DNA from: Planctomycetota bacterium
Lineage (GTDB): Bacteria; Planctomycetota; UBA1135; GCA-002686595
Reading direction: 5' to 3'
DNA length: 17,270 bases
Assembly (NCBI GenBank): GCA_028823185.1
Contig: JAPKBY010000009.1
Location: forward strand, 1 to 17,270
The position numbers were made by a program, and so were the translations under genes. The first letter of the stretch is position 1, and each line of letters starts with the position of its first letter. Positions 15,897-17,270 of this stretch are shown one piece after another. The notes beneath the pieces were generated by a model. That model saw only the letters and a list, made by a program, of their open reading frames with translations, had not been told where the DNA came from and searched no databases.

Positions 15897-17218
15897 CGGT
15901 AGATCTCCTTGGACCGCTCATGTTTGTGGTGGTCTTCCTCCTGATCTTCCTTGGATACCCCGTCGCCTTCTCTCTAGGTGGCGCAGCCCTGAGCTTCGCC
16001 ATCATCGGGACGCAGGCGGGATACTTTGGGTGGGAGTACATGTCGCTCTTCCCAGAGCGCGTCTTCGGCGTCATGTCGAATCAAGTCCTCTTGGCGATCC
16101 CCTTCTTCATCTTCATGGGGACCATGCTCGAGCGCTCGCGCCTCGCAGAAGATCTTCTGCGAACGATCGGCTTGCTCTTTGGGCACAGGCGGGGAGGGCT
16201 CTCTCTAGCCGTCGTCTTTGTTGGAGCCTTGCTCGCCGCAGCCACTGGAGTCGTCGGCGCATCCGTCGTCGCGATGGGGATGATCTCTCTCCCGATCATG
16301 CGCCAGTATGGATACTCAGACCGACTCTCTACCGGGACCATCGCCGCGAGCGGGACCCTCGGACAGATCATCCCCCCTTCTATTGTGCTCGTCGTTCTGG
16401 GCGATCAGCTCGGCGTGAGCGTGGGCAAGCTCTTCTTGGGAGCCCTCACGCCTGGGCTTGGGCTCGCCTTTCTCTTCGCTCTCTATCTCGTGGTTCTCGC
16501 TCGCCTCCGCCCAGAGCTTGCACCTGCGATCCCGAGGGAAGAGCGCGAAGCGGTGACTGACCTAGGACGACGAGTGCTCTTCGTGCTCATCCCTCCGTTG
16601 TCTTTGATCCTGATCGTTTTGGGAAGCATCTTCGCGGGTGTCGCCACCCCAACAGAAGCTGGCGCTCTCGGCGCTGTCGGCGCTATGTTTCTCGCCGCTA
16701 CACGCAAGCGCCTCTCACGTAGAACCCTAGACGAGACGATGCATGAGACCTTGCGCCTCACATGCATGGTGGTCTTCCTCTTGGTTGGCTCCACCGCCTT
16801 CGCGCTCGTCTTTCGCGGTCTGAACGGAGACCTCTGGATAGAGTCCCTCTTAACCAACCTCCCCGGCGGGCTCCTCGGATTCCTCATCGTCGCCAACCTC
16901 GCGATCTTCATCCTCGGCTTCTTCATCGACTTCTTCGAGATCGCCTTCATCCTCTTGCCCCTGCTCACGCCGGCAGCGCGCTCCCTTGGCATCGACGGAG
17001 ACATGATGATTTGGTTCGGAGTGATGATCGCGATGAATCTTCAAACCTCCTTCCTTACGCCCCCCTTTGGTTTCAGCCTCTTCTATCTCCGAGGCGTTAC
17101 CCCAAAAGAGATCCCGACCACGGCGATCTATAGGGGGGTCGCCCCTTTCATCCTGATCCAACTCTTTGCGCTAGCTATCGTCGCCGCCTTCCCCGAAGTC
17201 GTCACCTATCTGCTCTGA
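15893..17218 (+). CDS. dctM: TRAP transporter large permease (DctM family)
   Basis: Transport-catalysing subunit of the TRAP system in the inner membrane. 441 aa with 11-12 hydrophobic segments. Family motifs are clear: LLAIPFFIFMGTMLERSRLAEDLL (about 65-88), GALLAAATGVVGASVVAMGMISLPIM (111-136), GTLGQIIPPSIVLVVLGDQ (154-172), GVATPTEAGALGAVGA, and the C-terminal NLQTSFLTPPFGFSLFYLRGV. The QIIPPS and LTPPFG regions belong to the helical-hairpin substrate/ion site of DctM-like proteins. The pair belongs to the same keto-acid/mannitol-chloroaromatic-like branch as its small subunit. ATG at 15893 inside the dctQ stop implies coupled translation and a fixed ratio. Confidence 0.95.
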   Translation: MTVDLLGPLMFVVVFLLIFLGYPVAFSLGGAALSFAIIGTQAGYFGWEYMSLFPERVFGVMSNQVLLAIPFFIFMGTMLERSRLAEDLLRTIGLLFGHRRGGLSLAVVFVGALLAAATGVVGASVVAMGMISLPIMRQYGYSDRLSTGTIAASGTLGQIIPPSIVLVVLGDQLGVSVGKLFLGALTPGLGLAFLFALYLVVLARLRPELAPAIPREEREAVTDLGRRVLFVLIPPLSLILIVLGSIFAGVATPTEAGALGAVGAMFLAATRKRLSRRTLDETMHETLRLTCMVVFLLVGSTAFALVFRGLNGDLWIESLLTNLPGGLLGFLIVANLAIFILGFFIDFFEIAFILLPLLTPAARSLGIDGDMMIWFGVMIAMNLQTSFLTPPFGFSLFYLRGVTPKEIPTTAIYRGVAPFILIQLFALAIVAAFPEVVTYLL

Positions 17219-17228
17219 TCTCTTTAGT

Positions 17229-17234
17229 TATGAT
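17229..17234 (+). promoter_or_regulatory. -10 box before the last, partial gene
   Basis: TATGAT ends 6 bases before the ATG at 17241, the same leaderless-type spacing as at the Rieske gene. No clear -35. It may let the downstream gene be expressed above the permeases. Confidence 0.3.
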
Positions 17235-17240
17235 GCGCCG

Positions 17241-17270
17241 ATGAAAACTCTCCTCTTTCTCACATGCACG
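17241..17270 (+). CDS. Start of an exported protein gene, possibly a TRAP binding protein (partial)
   Basis: Only ten codons are in the window: MKTLLFLTCT, which looks like the beginning of a signal peptide. It lies 22 bases after the large permease gene on the same strand. A TRAP system needs a periplasmic substrate-binding protein (DctP/TakP), and none is seen upstream of dctQ, so this is the natural place for it. The identity is inferred from context only; an unrelated exported protein is possible. Confidence 0.4.
   Translation, partial: MKTLLFLTCT

Noticed and set aside
15865..16560. Overlapping ORF of 231 codons across dctQ/dctM
   Set aside because: Out-of-frame shadow of dctM, very Arg-rich with no membrane segments or known motif.

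Overview
The window reads as chromosome of a free-living Gram-negative bacterium, moderately GC-rich and densely packed. Diaminopimelate synthesis, a MurJ flippase, a periplasm-facing DsbD and a TRAP transporter all require an inner membrane and a periplasm. A B12-dependent ribonucleotide reductase, RNase HIII, and many genes with weak or no Shine-Dalgarno sequence would suit an aquatic PVC-type lineage such as Planctomycetota, but I cannot fix the phylum from sequence alone. Nothing looks mobile: I see no insertion sequence, CRISPR array, rRNA or convincing tRNA.

Layout. (1) 7-1911, minus: a DsbD-type thiol:disulfide interchange protein. Its frame is interrupted by a single TGA at exactly the first active-site cysteine of the C-terminal thioredoxin domain, so it is best read as a selenoprotein (Sec-x-x-Cys). 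Hairpins just after the UGA are SECIS candidates. (2) 2134-2694, plus: a small exported protein of unknown function, divergent from dsbD, with a sharp 19-bp inverted repeat in the shared upstream region. A bidirectional terminator at 2731-2773 follows. (3) 2795-5287, minus: class II ribonucleotide reductase, preceded by a gap of about 330 bases with several hairpins. (4) 13304 down to 5619, minus: a tight chain rnhC, dapF, a divergent eIF2B-like gene, gyrA, yqeY and murJ. Most junctions touch or overlap. MurJ has no ATG, GTG or TTG start for its conserved N-terminus and appears to start at CTG in a CTGA overlap with yqeY. (5) 13370-13714, plus: a Rieske ferredoxin, apparently leaderless, divergent from rnhC. 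(6) 13873-15231, plus: cystathionine beta-synthase with a C-terminal CBS-domain pair. (7) 15315-17218, plus: TRAP small and large permeases (ATGA overlap), followed by the first ten codons of a gene that may encode the binding protein.

How the genes fit together. The minus-strand chain is housekeeping: RNA/DNA hybrid removal, the diaminopimelate precursor of peptidoglycan, DNA supercoiling, tRNA-amidation-related YqeY and lipid II flipping. NrdJ supplies deoxynucleotides. DsbD would pass reducing power from cytoplasmic thioredoxin across the membrane to periplasmic partners. The TRAP pair would import an organic acid using a sodium or proton gradient. The most noteworthy observation is the in-frame UGA in dsbD; next are the non-AUG murJ start and the GyrA quinolone-region residues.
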